Below are positions 46,141 to 54,457 of a stretch of 64,000 nt of DNA, one piece after another. The position numbers and the translations under genes were made by a program. The stretch's first letter is position 1. Each line of letters starts with the position of its first letter. Under the pieces are notes generated by a model. That model saw nothing but the letters and a program-made list of their open reading frames with translations, had not been told where the DNA came from and did not search any database. The DNA is from Zygosaccharomyces rouxii (Eukaryota; Ascomycota; Saccharomycetes; Saccharomycetales; Saccharomycetaceae): positions 806,001 through 870,000 of the forward strand of contig NC_012993.1 of the NCBI RefSeq assembly GCF_000026365.1, in the 5' to 3' direction.

Positions 46141-47195
46141 ATGCAGAGTGTCGAAGAACTGGAACAAGATATTGAATCGTTAACCAGAGAGAGTATGTTT
46201 TTAGAGAAGCTTTGCTTAATTTCATTCAGATTTGACTAACGTTGTACCAATCCATAGTTACTAGTCTTTGCCAGAAGAGAGATGAGTTAAAGGCTCAAAA
46301 GTTCGAAAAAGAGTGCTCAGAGTTAAGTAACCATCCAGTGGTTAAAGAGTTTGAATCTGTGTTTACCAAATTCCCGAAGTTATATGAAGTACTAGCTAGA
46401 GAGAATCAAATAGTGGATTCCAATGACAATGATACTTCTGATGAACCTTCAACAGTAGATTCAAGCTTTGTTAAAAGACGTAAATTAGAATTTAGTGATG
46501 GTAGCGTTCAAAATAAAATGTTTGACAAGTCCATTGCCGATTTACTTGGTGATACTTCATCATCTACTTCACCTGGTAAACGTCGAAGCAAATTACAAAA
46601 TTTTAAGGGTCTCGAATCGCAAGTCTCTATCGAAAATGCATACAGGTTGTTTGGAATTACTTTCTTTCCACTGGTGGACCCATCAGATATCAATTTTCAG
46701 CGTAATGACATTAATAGGAAGATGTTAGGAATAAGGTTAGAAGTGTTTAACGAAGGGCTAAGACAATTTGAAAAACCTCATTACATTTTATTGAAGCAGA
46801 ATCTTAAGTTAAATTCCTGGTCTTTGTTCAAACACACCATTCCTGCATTTATAGATTTAGAATCAATCTTCCAGAAAATCGATAATGGTATTATTACAAC
46901 TTACGATCAAGTCTATTTATTTGCTAAGCAAGTTTACATACAACTGTTGTGTGTTAGTCAAAGAGTGCAAATTATTGAAGAATTGCAAGATATTAGACTG
47001 ATATCAAACTTGGAGATAGACTTGCAAATTGCCGCTGTAAGTTTCGATATTCAGGGAATGAAAAGAGTACGACTTTTTTTGCAAGATGACCAAGTGATCT
47101 CTTGTGATACTTTCGATGATGATGAACTCAAGATGCTTTTGTTAGGTCCCGTTAAGGAATTAAAATTAAAATTGGGTCGATTATTGGCAAGTTAG
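46141..47195 (+). CDS. MCM21: Mcm21, COMA inner-kinetochore subunit (one intron)
   Basis: Spliced coding sequence: 46141-46192 joined to 46258-47195; 990 nt, 329 residues. Exon 1 encodes MQSVEELEQDIESLTRE, and exon 2 resumes TSLCQKRDELKAQKFEKE. The intron (46193-46257, 65 nt) has donor GTATGT, branch GACTAAC (46234-46240) and acceptor ATAG. S. cerevisiae MCM21 (YDR318W) has an intron at the equivalent place. The conserved core is YRLFGITFFPLVDPSDINFQ, MLGIRLEVF, FEKPHYILLK, SWSLFKHTIPAFIDL (CENP-O/RWD fold). It is part of the Ctf19-Okp1-Ame1-Mcm21 complex at centromeres. The stop overlaps the YFT2 stop on the other strand by a few bases. Confidence 0.96.
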
Positions 47196-47959
47196 TAAAG
47201 TACTTTACGGACAATATCATGATTAGGAATCAACCAATACATGATGATGGGGCAAATGTATCCCATTGCGCAACCTAGAATTTTTTCCAATAATGTGTGG
47301 TAATAAATCGATGTTACCATCAGTATAAAGCACCAGGTTGCCAGTGTAAAGACGGTGATACCGATAATGGTTTTGCCCCAAACGTTAAGCCTTTTCACCA
47401 TGTCTTCTTCTATTAACCACGATTCTAGATGCTGGAGTTCGAGCCAAAGAATCATGCTAATACTAACCAAGAAGCAAAAATGACCACTAATATCAAATCC
47501 ACCTTCCCAGTAACCACCATTTTTACTACATTTTTCCGCTGAATGGGTCCCACTATGATCTGAACACGATCCTCCGGTTAATATAAAGATATTATCGATG
47601 AAAAGGAAAATTATAGCTAGTAATAGATTCTTGAGAATTATCTTCACGGCGTACTCCTTGAGCAAACTCGTCATGGGTTTGCGAACGATGGTTCTTGCGT
47701 CTCTTGGTATTACATCAGGTACGTGGGTCTTCATGTACACTTGCAAACCAGCTAAACCGCAGAAGAGTATAGTCCATATTTGATTGCCACGATATGCAAA
47801 TATTTGGTTTATAAAGTTGTTAGGGTTCAAAAAGTAGTGCTCCTTCCTCTGCGATTCTAACCTTTCATGCCCCATTAGAAAGGCTAAAGTACAACCTACC
47901 ACCAACTCAATCGGATAGACAATAGCAGCCTTCTTCCAATCAAGTGGTGTCAGCCTCAT
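47192..47959 (-). CDS. YFT2: Yft2, FIT-family lipid-droplet protein (ER)
   Basis: 255 residues (S. cerevisiae 274). Six hydrophobic segments. The FIT2 landmark FDISGH with the catalytic-type His is at about residues 153-158 (GGFDISGHFCFL), and the second conserved His is in YYHTLLEKILGCAMGY. FIT proteins are ER acyl-CoA diphosphatases needed for lipid-droplet budding; S. cerevisiae has Yft2 (YDR319C) and Scs3. Synteny (YDR318W-YDR319C) supports YFT2 over SCS3. The 3' end overlaps MCM21's stop; divergent from ERG7, with a 206-bp shared promoter. Confidence 0.93.
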   Translation of the reverse strand: MRLTPLDWKKAAIVYPIELVVGCTLAFLMGHERLESQRKEHYFLNPNNFINQIFAYRGNQIWTILFCGLAGLQVYMKTHVPDVIPRDARTIVRKPMTSLLKEYAVKIILKNLLLAIIFLFIDNIFILTGGSCSDHSGTHSAEKCSKNGGYWEGGFDISGHFCFLVSISMILWLELQHLESWLIEEDMVKRLNVWGKTIIGITVFTLATWCFILMVTSIYYHTLLEKILGCAMGYICPIIMYWLIPNHDIVRKVLY

Positions 47960-48047
47960 TATTCTTTTCAGCGGCTTCCTTCTTTAGTTTATGATGGCTC
48001 GTTTGTATAACACAAGATTAAATAACGGTTTAAAGGTTCTCGATGTT

Positions 48048-48054
48048 TATACGA
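48048..48054 (-). promoter_or_regulatory. Upc2/Ecm22-type sterol regulatory element
   Basis: TATACGA on the plus strand (TCGTATA on minus), the S. cerevisiae SRE core bound by Upc2 and Ecm22, 112 bp before the ERG7 ATG and 89 bp before the YFT2 ATG. Confidence 0.75.
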
Positions 48055-48165
48055 ACACGCAACCTCGTTGAAATTCAAGTAAAACTACGAATAACAGGAG
48101 AAGGAAATCTTTTGAAGCATTGAAAAATTTTAGAATTGAATCAAGTAGCTCGAGTTTATGTATAA

Positions 48166-50364
48166 ATGACCAAACTGTATTCTGAAGAGTTGCAATTGGA
48201 AAGAACGGATCCGAATCTTTGGAGACTACGTGTTGATAAACTGGGTCGTGAAAGCTGGGAGTACATCAGTAAAGAGGATGCTAAAAATGATCCACAGTCC
48301 AAATACGTTCAATGGTTGTTACAGCTCCCCAGTTTTCCCAAGCCTTCACCTAAAATTCACAGCGGCAATGCTAAGAAGTTTAATGCTTTAGAAGCTTGTA
48401 AGAATGGTGCCTCTTTTTATCAGCTTTTACAAGATCCTGATTCAGGTATTTTTCCATGTCAATACAAGGGTCCTATGTTCATGACGATTGGTTATGTTGT
48501 GGTGCATTACGTGGCAGGTATTGAAATTCCTAAACCAAAGAGATTAGAAATGATTAGGTACATTGTCAATACATCACATCCTGTTGATGGCGGTTGGGGG
48601 TTGCATTCCACTGATAAATCCACAGTTTTTGGGACTGCTATCAATTATGTTAATTTACGTTTGTTGGGATTACCACGAGATCATCCAGTTTGCGTGAAAG
48701 CCAGAAGAACTCTTCATAAATTAGGTGGTGCATTGGGGGCACCTCATTGGGGGAAAATTTGGCTCAGTGTCTTAAACCTTTACAAATGGGAAGGTGTTAA
48801 TCCAGCACCTCCGGAAACCTGGTTACTACCTTATTTCTTACCAATTCATCCAGGCCGTTGGTGGGTTCATACTAGAGCCATTTACTTACCAGTGAGTTAT
48901 CTGTCATTAATTAGATACCAATGCCCCTTAACACCACTTTTACAAGAATTGAGGGAAGAACTTTATGTGAAGCCTTTCAATTCAATAGATTTTGGTTCAA
49001 ATAGAAACACAGTTTGTGGTGTTGATTTATACTACCCACATTCCAAAGTTTTAGACTTGATGAATAGTGTTCTGGTATTTTATGAAAAACATTTGAGATT
49101 CAATTGGATTAATACCATGGCAAAGAATAGAGTTTACGGTTTGATCAAAAAAGAAATTGCCAATACTGATTACTTGTGTATTGCGCCGGTAAATCAAGCA
49201 TTCTGCGCTTTAGTGACATTAATCGAAGAGGGTGTCAATTCACCTCAATTCAAGAGGTTTCAATTCAGGTTTAACGATGCATTATTCCATGGACCACAAG
49301 GTATGACTATGATGGGTACGAATGGTGTGCAAACATGGGATTGTGCCTTTACTATCCAAAGTCTTTTCACCGCTGGGCTTGCTGAAAAGGAACAGTACTA
49401 CGAGACAGTTGTAAGGGCTTACGAATTTTTGAATCGTGCTCAATTCCAAGATGAATGTGTACCTGGAAGTTTTAGAGATTTGAGAAAGGGAGCATGGGGG
49501 TTTTCCACCAAGACTCAAGGCTATACGGTTTCTGATTGCACCGCTGAATCGATAAAGGCAATTATTATGGTTAAAAAATCTCCATTTTATGCCAAGGTTC
49601 ACAGTTTAATAGATGATGAAAGATTGTGTCAAGCAATCGATGTACTTTTGAGCCTTCAAAATGTAGGACCTTTCGAATATGGTTCATTTGCTACATATGA
49701 AATGATTAAAGCACCACTCTTGATGGAAAAATTGAATCCTGCTGAAGTATTTGGGAATATTATGGTTGAATATCCATATGTTGAGTGTACAGATTCAGCA
49801 GTATTAGGATTGACTTCGTTCCATGATTACTGTGATTACCGTAGAGATGAAATTAGTGATCGCATTAATATTGCCGTTGATTATATTAAAAAGTGTCAAA
49901 ATGAAGATGGATCTTGGTATGGTTGTTGGGGTGTATGCTTTACATATGCAGGTATGTTTGCTCTAGAGGCTCTTCATTCTGTTGGAGAGGATTATCACAA
50001 TTCAAAGATTGTACAAAAGGGATGTGATTTCCTAGTGGATAGACAGATGGCAGATGGCGGTTGGGGTGAAACAATGAAGTCTTGCGAATTGCATACTTAC
50101 GTTGAAAGTCAAGAATCAATGGTTGTACAAACTTCATGGGTAATCATTGCACTGTTACTTTCTAAGTATCCAAACAAGAGTGTAATCGATAGGGCGGTTA
50201 AATTTTTGGAAACCCGCCAAGAAAGATCAGGTGAATGGAAGTTTGATGGTGTGGAAGGTGTGTTCAACCATTCGTGTGCGATTGAATATCCAAACTACCG
50301 ATTTATTTTCCCCATTAAGGCTCTTGGTCTTTATGTAAATGCTTTTGGCAAAGAGGCTATTTAA
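48166..50364 (+). CDS. ERG7: Erg7, lanosterol synthase (oxidosqualene cyclase)
   Basis: 732 residues (S. cerevisiae 731). It cyclises 2,3-oxidosqualene to lanosterol at the ER/lipid droplet. The catalytic motif DCTAE is at residues 457-461, the proton-donor Asp being residue 457. QW repeats are visible (for example DGGWGLHS, DGSWYGCWGVCFTY, DGGWGE). The MWCYCR-like segment is replaced by the fungal variant. Length and C-terminus (PNYRFIFPIKALGLYV) match the fungal enzyme. In S. cerevisiae ERG7 (YHR072W) is followed by NOP10, and here too (with SWA2 between on the opposite strand). Confidence 0.98.
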   Translation: MTKLYSEELQLERTDPNLWRLRVDKLGRESWEYISKEDAKNDPQSKYVQWLLQLPSFPKPSPKIHSGNAKKFNALEACKNGASFYQLLQDPDSGIFPCQYKGPMFMTIGYVVVHYVAGIEIPKPKRLEMIRYIVNTSHPVDGGWGLHSTDKSTVFGTAINYVNLRLLGLPRDHPVCVKARRTLHKLGGALGAPHWGKIWLSVLNLYKWEGVNPAPPETWLLPYFLPIHPGRWWVHTRAIYLPVSYLSLIRYQCPLTPLLQELREELYVKPFNSIDFGSNRNTVCGVDLYYPHSKVLDLMNSVLVFYEKHLRFNWINTMAKNRVYGLIKKEIANTDYLCIAPVNQAFCALVTLIEEGVNSPQFKRFQFRFNDALFHGPQGMTMMGTNGVQTWDCAFTIQSLFTAGLAEKEQYYETVVRAYEFLNRAQFQDECVPGSFRDLRKGAWGFSTKTQGYTVSDCTAESIKAIIMVKKSPFYAKVHSLIDDERLCQAIDVLLSLQNVGPFEYGSFATYEMIKAPLLMEKLNPAEVFGNIMVEYPYVECTDSAVLGLTSFHDYCDYRRDEISDRINIAVDYIKKCQNEDGSWYGCWGVCFTYAGMFALEALHSVGEDYHNSKIVQKGCDFLVDRQMADGGWGETMKSCELHTYVESQESMVVQTSWVIIALLLSKYPNKSVIDRAVKFLETRQERSGEWKFDGVEGVFNHSCAIEYPNYRFIFPIKALGLYVNAFGKEAI

Positions 50365-50400
50365 GAGAAATTGGTTATTTATGCCTCCTCATCTTTTTAA

Positions 50401-52308
50401 TTAATTTATGTCGTTTTCTGATTTGAATTTTTCCCAAGCTGATGACAAGGAACTGAAAACACTCTCTGCTATCATCTTCTTGTCTAAGGGTAACGAATCA
50501 GAAATTTTATCGGGATGTGTCTTGGCAACAGCTCTTAGATAAGTTATTTTAACCTTTTTAGGCATCACCAAGTCTGCAGGAGATACTGGTTTCCAATCAA
50601 CCCAAGTAAGGACTGTTTGTAAATTGGAAAGCAAGTGACGAATATCATTTGCCTTACCCGATTCCCATAGTTTAATCTGGTCATAGACTCTATCATATAA
50701 TGCATGTCTTTGAGTATCTTCTTCTGCTTGCTTACGATTGTCTTCTTTAACCTTTTGCAAGTTTTTGTATTTTTTATCAGAATGATTGGGAGATGGTGAT
50801 GGGCTTTTGGAGGATGCAGGCTTCTTTTGTACAACTTTGGGCTTCTCAGGATTGAGTACTTTTTGACATCTTCTCTTACCATCCATAATCTTATTAGTGC
50901 AGAAATTCTTCTCTATTAGAGATTGATATGCATTGAATGCTTCTTGAAAGTTTTCTGAATGTTCAAATGCTTCCGCTCGCCTTTGAACGATCTTAGGCCA
51001 CATATCACGATAGGTTTTTGAAGGTTCACTGTTTTGAATTAGCTGAGTCCATTGTGTGGTATCCTCGGGGAAAAGCTTTAATGCCATCGAAGCTACATGA
51101 AGACTTTCCTTATATTGACCTGTCTTCAATTGCGAAGCCATTAAATTAGAGTAAGAGATTATACGTAGTGGATGGCCGTGAGGTAAAGTGTTTGCTGATT
51201 TCTCATATTCTTGAAGGGCTGCCACGTAATCACCTGTTTTGAACAATTCTCCAGCACGGTCTTTGAATTCGTTATAACCGGAGAGTTCAATCTCCGTAAT
51301 GGGTACCGTAGGTACTACCGATCCTTGTCTACTAACTGATACTGAAGCCGATGTACTATTCGCTGATGGTGCATCAAAATCCAATAACGTTTCGTTGGAT
51401 GGAGATTGGGAAGCTGATGTAGATTTATTTCCCTGAGATCTCAGAGACAATTTGTCTTGAAAATCTCCCAAAAGATCACCTTCTTGTGCTTGAATTGTGG
51501 GCTGCTGATATTGCAGTGTTGATTCATATTCCACTTGTGGAGTACCTTGAGTCCTTGGGTTAGGAGTGGGATCTTTCCGAGGGCGTCTTGGAAGTTCGGG
51601 CTCAAAAGTCTGTCTCTGTTTGAGTCTTTCACTCCTGTATGGTAGTAAATCATTTTCTTCATCGGGGAATAGACTCAAATGATCTACAATTTTTTTACCC
51701 TTGTTAAAAATACCAGAAGCTATGGAGAACAGATCTACATTATTTTTTCCACTTTCATCGTTGTTAGTTTCCGGAGTTTCTCTTTCCCAATTGGTTTCAG
51801 CCATTAGGCGCTGCAATTCACGCCTATGTAATTTCTTTTTCTTTCTTTCCTCTATTACATCATCATATAGCATACCTTGCTCGTAAGATGTATTAGCTCC
51901 GTCGATTGAATAACCTAATGACATTAATTTCGCCACTTCCATATCTCTGACTTCATCCACCAATTGTTCAGGCTCTCGTTCAGCACTTTGCCTTTGTTTT
52001 TCAGGAGTAATCTGTAATAGATCAATAGCTGAATCAAATTCATTTTGATTCGTTGTGTTTGGTCTGTTATTCACATCACTGTTATTAGTGTTGGTGTTCG
52101 ACTTTATGCCAAATAATTGCTCGAAATCATCATCAATCTTGTAATTGCTAGCTGTGGTAACTGGTTCTGGCTGCAGTGAGAGACTAGAGCTTGTTTCTCT
52201 AGTATTATTCTCCGAATATTGGGCAGCTAGCGGTTTGTTCCCTTGATTTTGAGGCTTTGATTCACCTCCTTTAAACTGTGTCAACAAATCTGCAAACGGA
52301 TCCCCCAT
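50401..52308 (-). CDS. SWA2: Swa2, auxilin-like clathrin uncoating cochaperone
   Basis: 635 residues (S. cerevisiae 668). The N-terminus has clathrin-binding-like DPFADLLTQF motifs. A UBA domain follows at about 118-160 (EVAKLMSLGYSIDGANTSYE), then disordered DLF/DLL-rich segments, TPR repeats at about 350-470 (YNEFKDRAGELFKTGDYVAA and following), and a C-terminal J domain with the HPD tripeptide at 598-600 (AKTHPDKIS). This order (UBA-TPR-J) is the Swa2/Aux1 signature; it recruits Hsp70 to strip clathrin and inspects cortical ER inheritance. Synteny: YDR320C, after YDR319C (YFT2). Convergent with ERG7, 36 bp between stops. Its 280-bp upstream region is shared with NOP10. Confidence 0.95.
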   Translation of the reverse strand: MGDPFADLLTQFKGGESKPQNQGNKPLAAQYSENNTRETSSSLSLQPEPVTTASNYKIDDDFEQLFGIKSNTNTNNSDVNNRPNTTNQNEFDSAIDLLQITPEKQRQSAEREPEQLVDEVRDMEVAKLMSLGYSIDGANTSYEQGMLYDDVIEERKKKKLHRRELQRLMAETNWERETPETNNDESGKNNVDLFSIASGIFNKGKKIVDHLSLFPDEENDLLPYRSERLKQRQTFEPELPRRPRKDPTPNPRTQGTPQVEYESTLQYQQPTIQAQEGDLLGDFQDKLSLRSQGNKSTSASQSPSNETLLDFDAPSANSTSASVSVSRQGSVVPTVPITEIELSGYNEFKDRAGELFKTGDYVAALQEYEKSANTLPHGHPLRIISYSNLMASQLKTGQYKESLHVASMALKLFPEDTTQWTQLIQNSEPSKTYRDMWPKIVQRRAEAFEHSENFQEAFNAYQSLIEKNFCTNKIMDGKRRCQKVLNPEKPKVVQKKPASSKSPSPSPNHSDKKYKNLQKVKEDNRKQAEEDTQRHALYDRVYDQIKLWESGKANDIRHLLSNLQTVLTWVDWKPVSPADLVMPKKVKITYLRAVAKTHPDKISDSLPLDKKMIAESVFSSLSSAWEKFKSENDIN

Positions 52309-52490
52309 CCTCTCATAAGTGAAGTTATTTTGCAGTATTCTTATAAATGGAGCTAGTGCTTTAATTACTTCGATGGTAATTTGGAATTGTAGAACGTCTA
52401 TGCATAATTTTGGGATACACTTGACTCTCTAACTCTATTGACGTTGGCTATAACTACCTGATCACATCTTACGGGAGTTAGGACCTATTT

Positions 52491-52503
52491 TGAAAAAAAT
52501 TTT
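52491..52503 (+). promoter_or_regulatory. RRPE-like element of NOP10
   Basis: TGAAAAAAATTTT about 90 bp before the NOP10 ATG; the RRPE consensus is TGAAAAATTTT. No PAC partner is seen nearby. Confidence 0.65.
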
Positions 52504-52590
52504 GACTTGAAGTACAACAAAAAAAAAAGAACAATTAAAGAGTTGCAGCTCATCACTACATCAAATCGTCAAATCAACCGTATATCCACC

Positions 52591-52785
52591 ATGCATTTGA
52601 TGTATACCCTAGGCCCTGATGGTAAACGTGCTTACACTTTGCAAAAAGTGACTGAAGAAGGTGAAATCACCAAATCTGCACATCCTGCCAGATTTTCACC
52701 AGATGACAAGTACTCCAGACAAAGAGTTACCTTGAAGAGAAGATATGGATTATTGCCAGGACAACAACAACAGCAGCAGCAGTAA
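52591..52785 (+). CDS. NOP10: Nop10, H/ACA snoRNP subunit
   Basis: 64 residues from the ATG at 52591 ([20 protein letters not shown]), matching S. cerevisiae Nop10 (58 residues) to its last Gly-Gln. The conserved [20 protein letters not shown] block is intact. The end differs: after GQ there are six further Gln encoded by mixed CAA/CAG, a polyglutamine extension absent from S. cerevisiae. Nop10 is essential for rRNA pseudouridylation as part of the Cbf5-Gar1-Nhp2-Nop10 complex. A longer frame from 52507 was rejected because the conserved start is at 52591. Confidence 0.97.
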   Translation: MHLMYTLGPDGKRAYTLQKVTEEGEITKSAHPARFSPDDKYSRQRVTLKRRYGLLPGQQQQQQQ

Positions 52786-52918
52786 TTTTGACGCTGCATT
52801 GTTAATTTTGTAATTGTAGAATAGTTCCTTTTCACCACCACATGTATGTATATGTATATGTTGTGGAGTTTCCAAAATATATTACTTTTTTATAGTAGTT
52901 AAGTCTTTAATGGTATGT

Positions 52919-53137
52919 TCAAAGGGGTGGCTTCCTATTCCCAGTTGTATCTAGGTTAAATTGAATACTGTTGTGATAATTTTCACAAATTTGGCCCATT
53001 ATTTCTAAATTGTTATTCTTACGATTAATGTTTGCCAATTCTTGGTTTAAGGTAGAAACACTTTGATTTAACCTCTCGACATTGCTGAGTATACGTGAAA
53101 GGATATTGATCTGTACTTGTTCATGAGGATTTTCCAT
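52919..53137 (-). CDS. DAD4: Dad4, DASH/Dam1 complex subunit
   Basis: 72 residues, exactly the S. cerevisiae length. MENPHEQVQINILSRILSNV and LNQELANINRKNNNLEIMGQ match Dad4. The DASH ring couples kinetochores to microtubules. In S. cerevisiae DAD4 is YDR320C-A, next to SWA2 (YDR320C), as here with NOP10 between. Convergent with NOP10. Confidence 0.97.
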   Translation of the reverse strand: MENPHEQVQINILSRILSNVERLNQSVSTLNQELANINRKNNNLEIMGQICENYHNSIQFNLDTTGNRKPPL

Positions 53138-54457
53138 CTTAAGGGGAGGCGCCAGTGTTTGATTGACTTTGATTATCCTTGTCTCAATGGTACTAAAGGT
53201 ATATTAGTTTTCGCCCTGATGAGTTTCGTGCCCTAGAACGGAAACCCCACGTGCAAGGTGATGTGCGGGATGCGGCTAGAGAGTACTCTCCGCGGCTAAG
53301 ACACGTAGTCGTAGCGGCCTACAGAGTCAGTGAGCAGTTCTTGGGTTATTTTTGAGTCAATTGACAGTTGGTAATAACTTAGCCTTCGATGTACAAGTTT
53401 TGAAAACCTTGATTTTAAAATCATGATTTGATCCCAAGTTCAACTTAATCCAAAAGCAGCAATCAAAGTGCAATACATTAAATCTCCAGAGTCATCCTTA
53501 TTTTCCCATCCCTTTTTCAAAGTATACCTTTTAAGAGAGAGTAAGAAGAAGAGAAAACCGAAAAGGAGACCATCGTTTACTATCATTTATATACATTTAC
53601 TTCTCCATTCCTATCTTTACCCGCCATCATTACCCACGAAAATACATATCCAATCATAGCACACGAAATATTACCCGCCCTTGTCTTTTTAGAACTCCAT
53701 GGAACTTCGGGTTTAGCCGCCGAATGCCACATGTGCGGGTAACTCAGCCACAGCTGCGAGCATTTTCTTTTTCTTTTCTTTTTCCTTTTTCTTTTTCTTT
53801 TCCCGTTGGGCTAAAAAACGATCAACAAACAACCGATTTTCGCTTAAATAGGAGCCAACTAAGCAACGTATAACACATAGATTGCTGGAAACGATTGATT
53901 ATCACTTTATAAAGCAACAACGGTTCAACAGTTCAGGAATTCAACAGTTCAACAGGTCAACTAAGTTAACACGTATTCTGGTAGTTAGTCTCATTCTTTA
54001 CTATCCTCTCTTCAAGGTTAAGTTAGGCTAAGTACGTTTGAGCACTTTTTTGTCCTTACTTCTCAGTCGTTTTTTATAAAGGTTTAATTCCATTGCATCC
54101 CTAATCGAATCAAATCATCTATCATTATTATTACTGTTATAAACTGGCATAATTTAAGTTTATCCCTACATCCAATAATCGATTGGGTCACAACAAGATC
54201 ATAGTTCTTTCCTCTTTCCAGCTTTTAAACTGTTATAAAAACTGCGGGTTTATCTAACACTGGTACTGTCAAGTTGAAAATAGACAACTGACTTACCGGC
54301 GTTGGGTTGCATCTTTTTTGCATCTGCATCCAATATCTGCATATACCATTAAGAAAAAAAAAAGATTCGTATCAGGAATCTGCCATTTCTTTTTGATTTC
54401 TCTACACCTGTTTATCATTTCATGGAGAATTGATCAAAAAAAATAAGAATTTCGAGA
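53138..54457. promoter_or_regulatory. Long DAD4/KSP1 divergent region with Reb1-type sites
   Basis: 1.3 kb. CACGTG at 53248-53253; a perfect 12-bp palindrome GAGAGTACTCTC at 53279-53290; three Reb1-type sites (TTACCCG at 53617-53623 and 53671-53677, CGGGTAA at 53736-53742); a CT-rich tract (TTTTC units) at about 53763-53804; and the direct repeat TTCAACAGTTCA at 53924-53935 and 53940-53951. KSP1 seems to have a long upstream regulatory region or long 5' leader. No gene seen. Confidence 0.65.

Noticed and set aside
53468..53659. 63-codon frame in the KSP1 upstream region
   Set aside because: Low-complexity K/R and hydrophobic run without conserved features, in a region otherwise regulatory in character.
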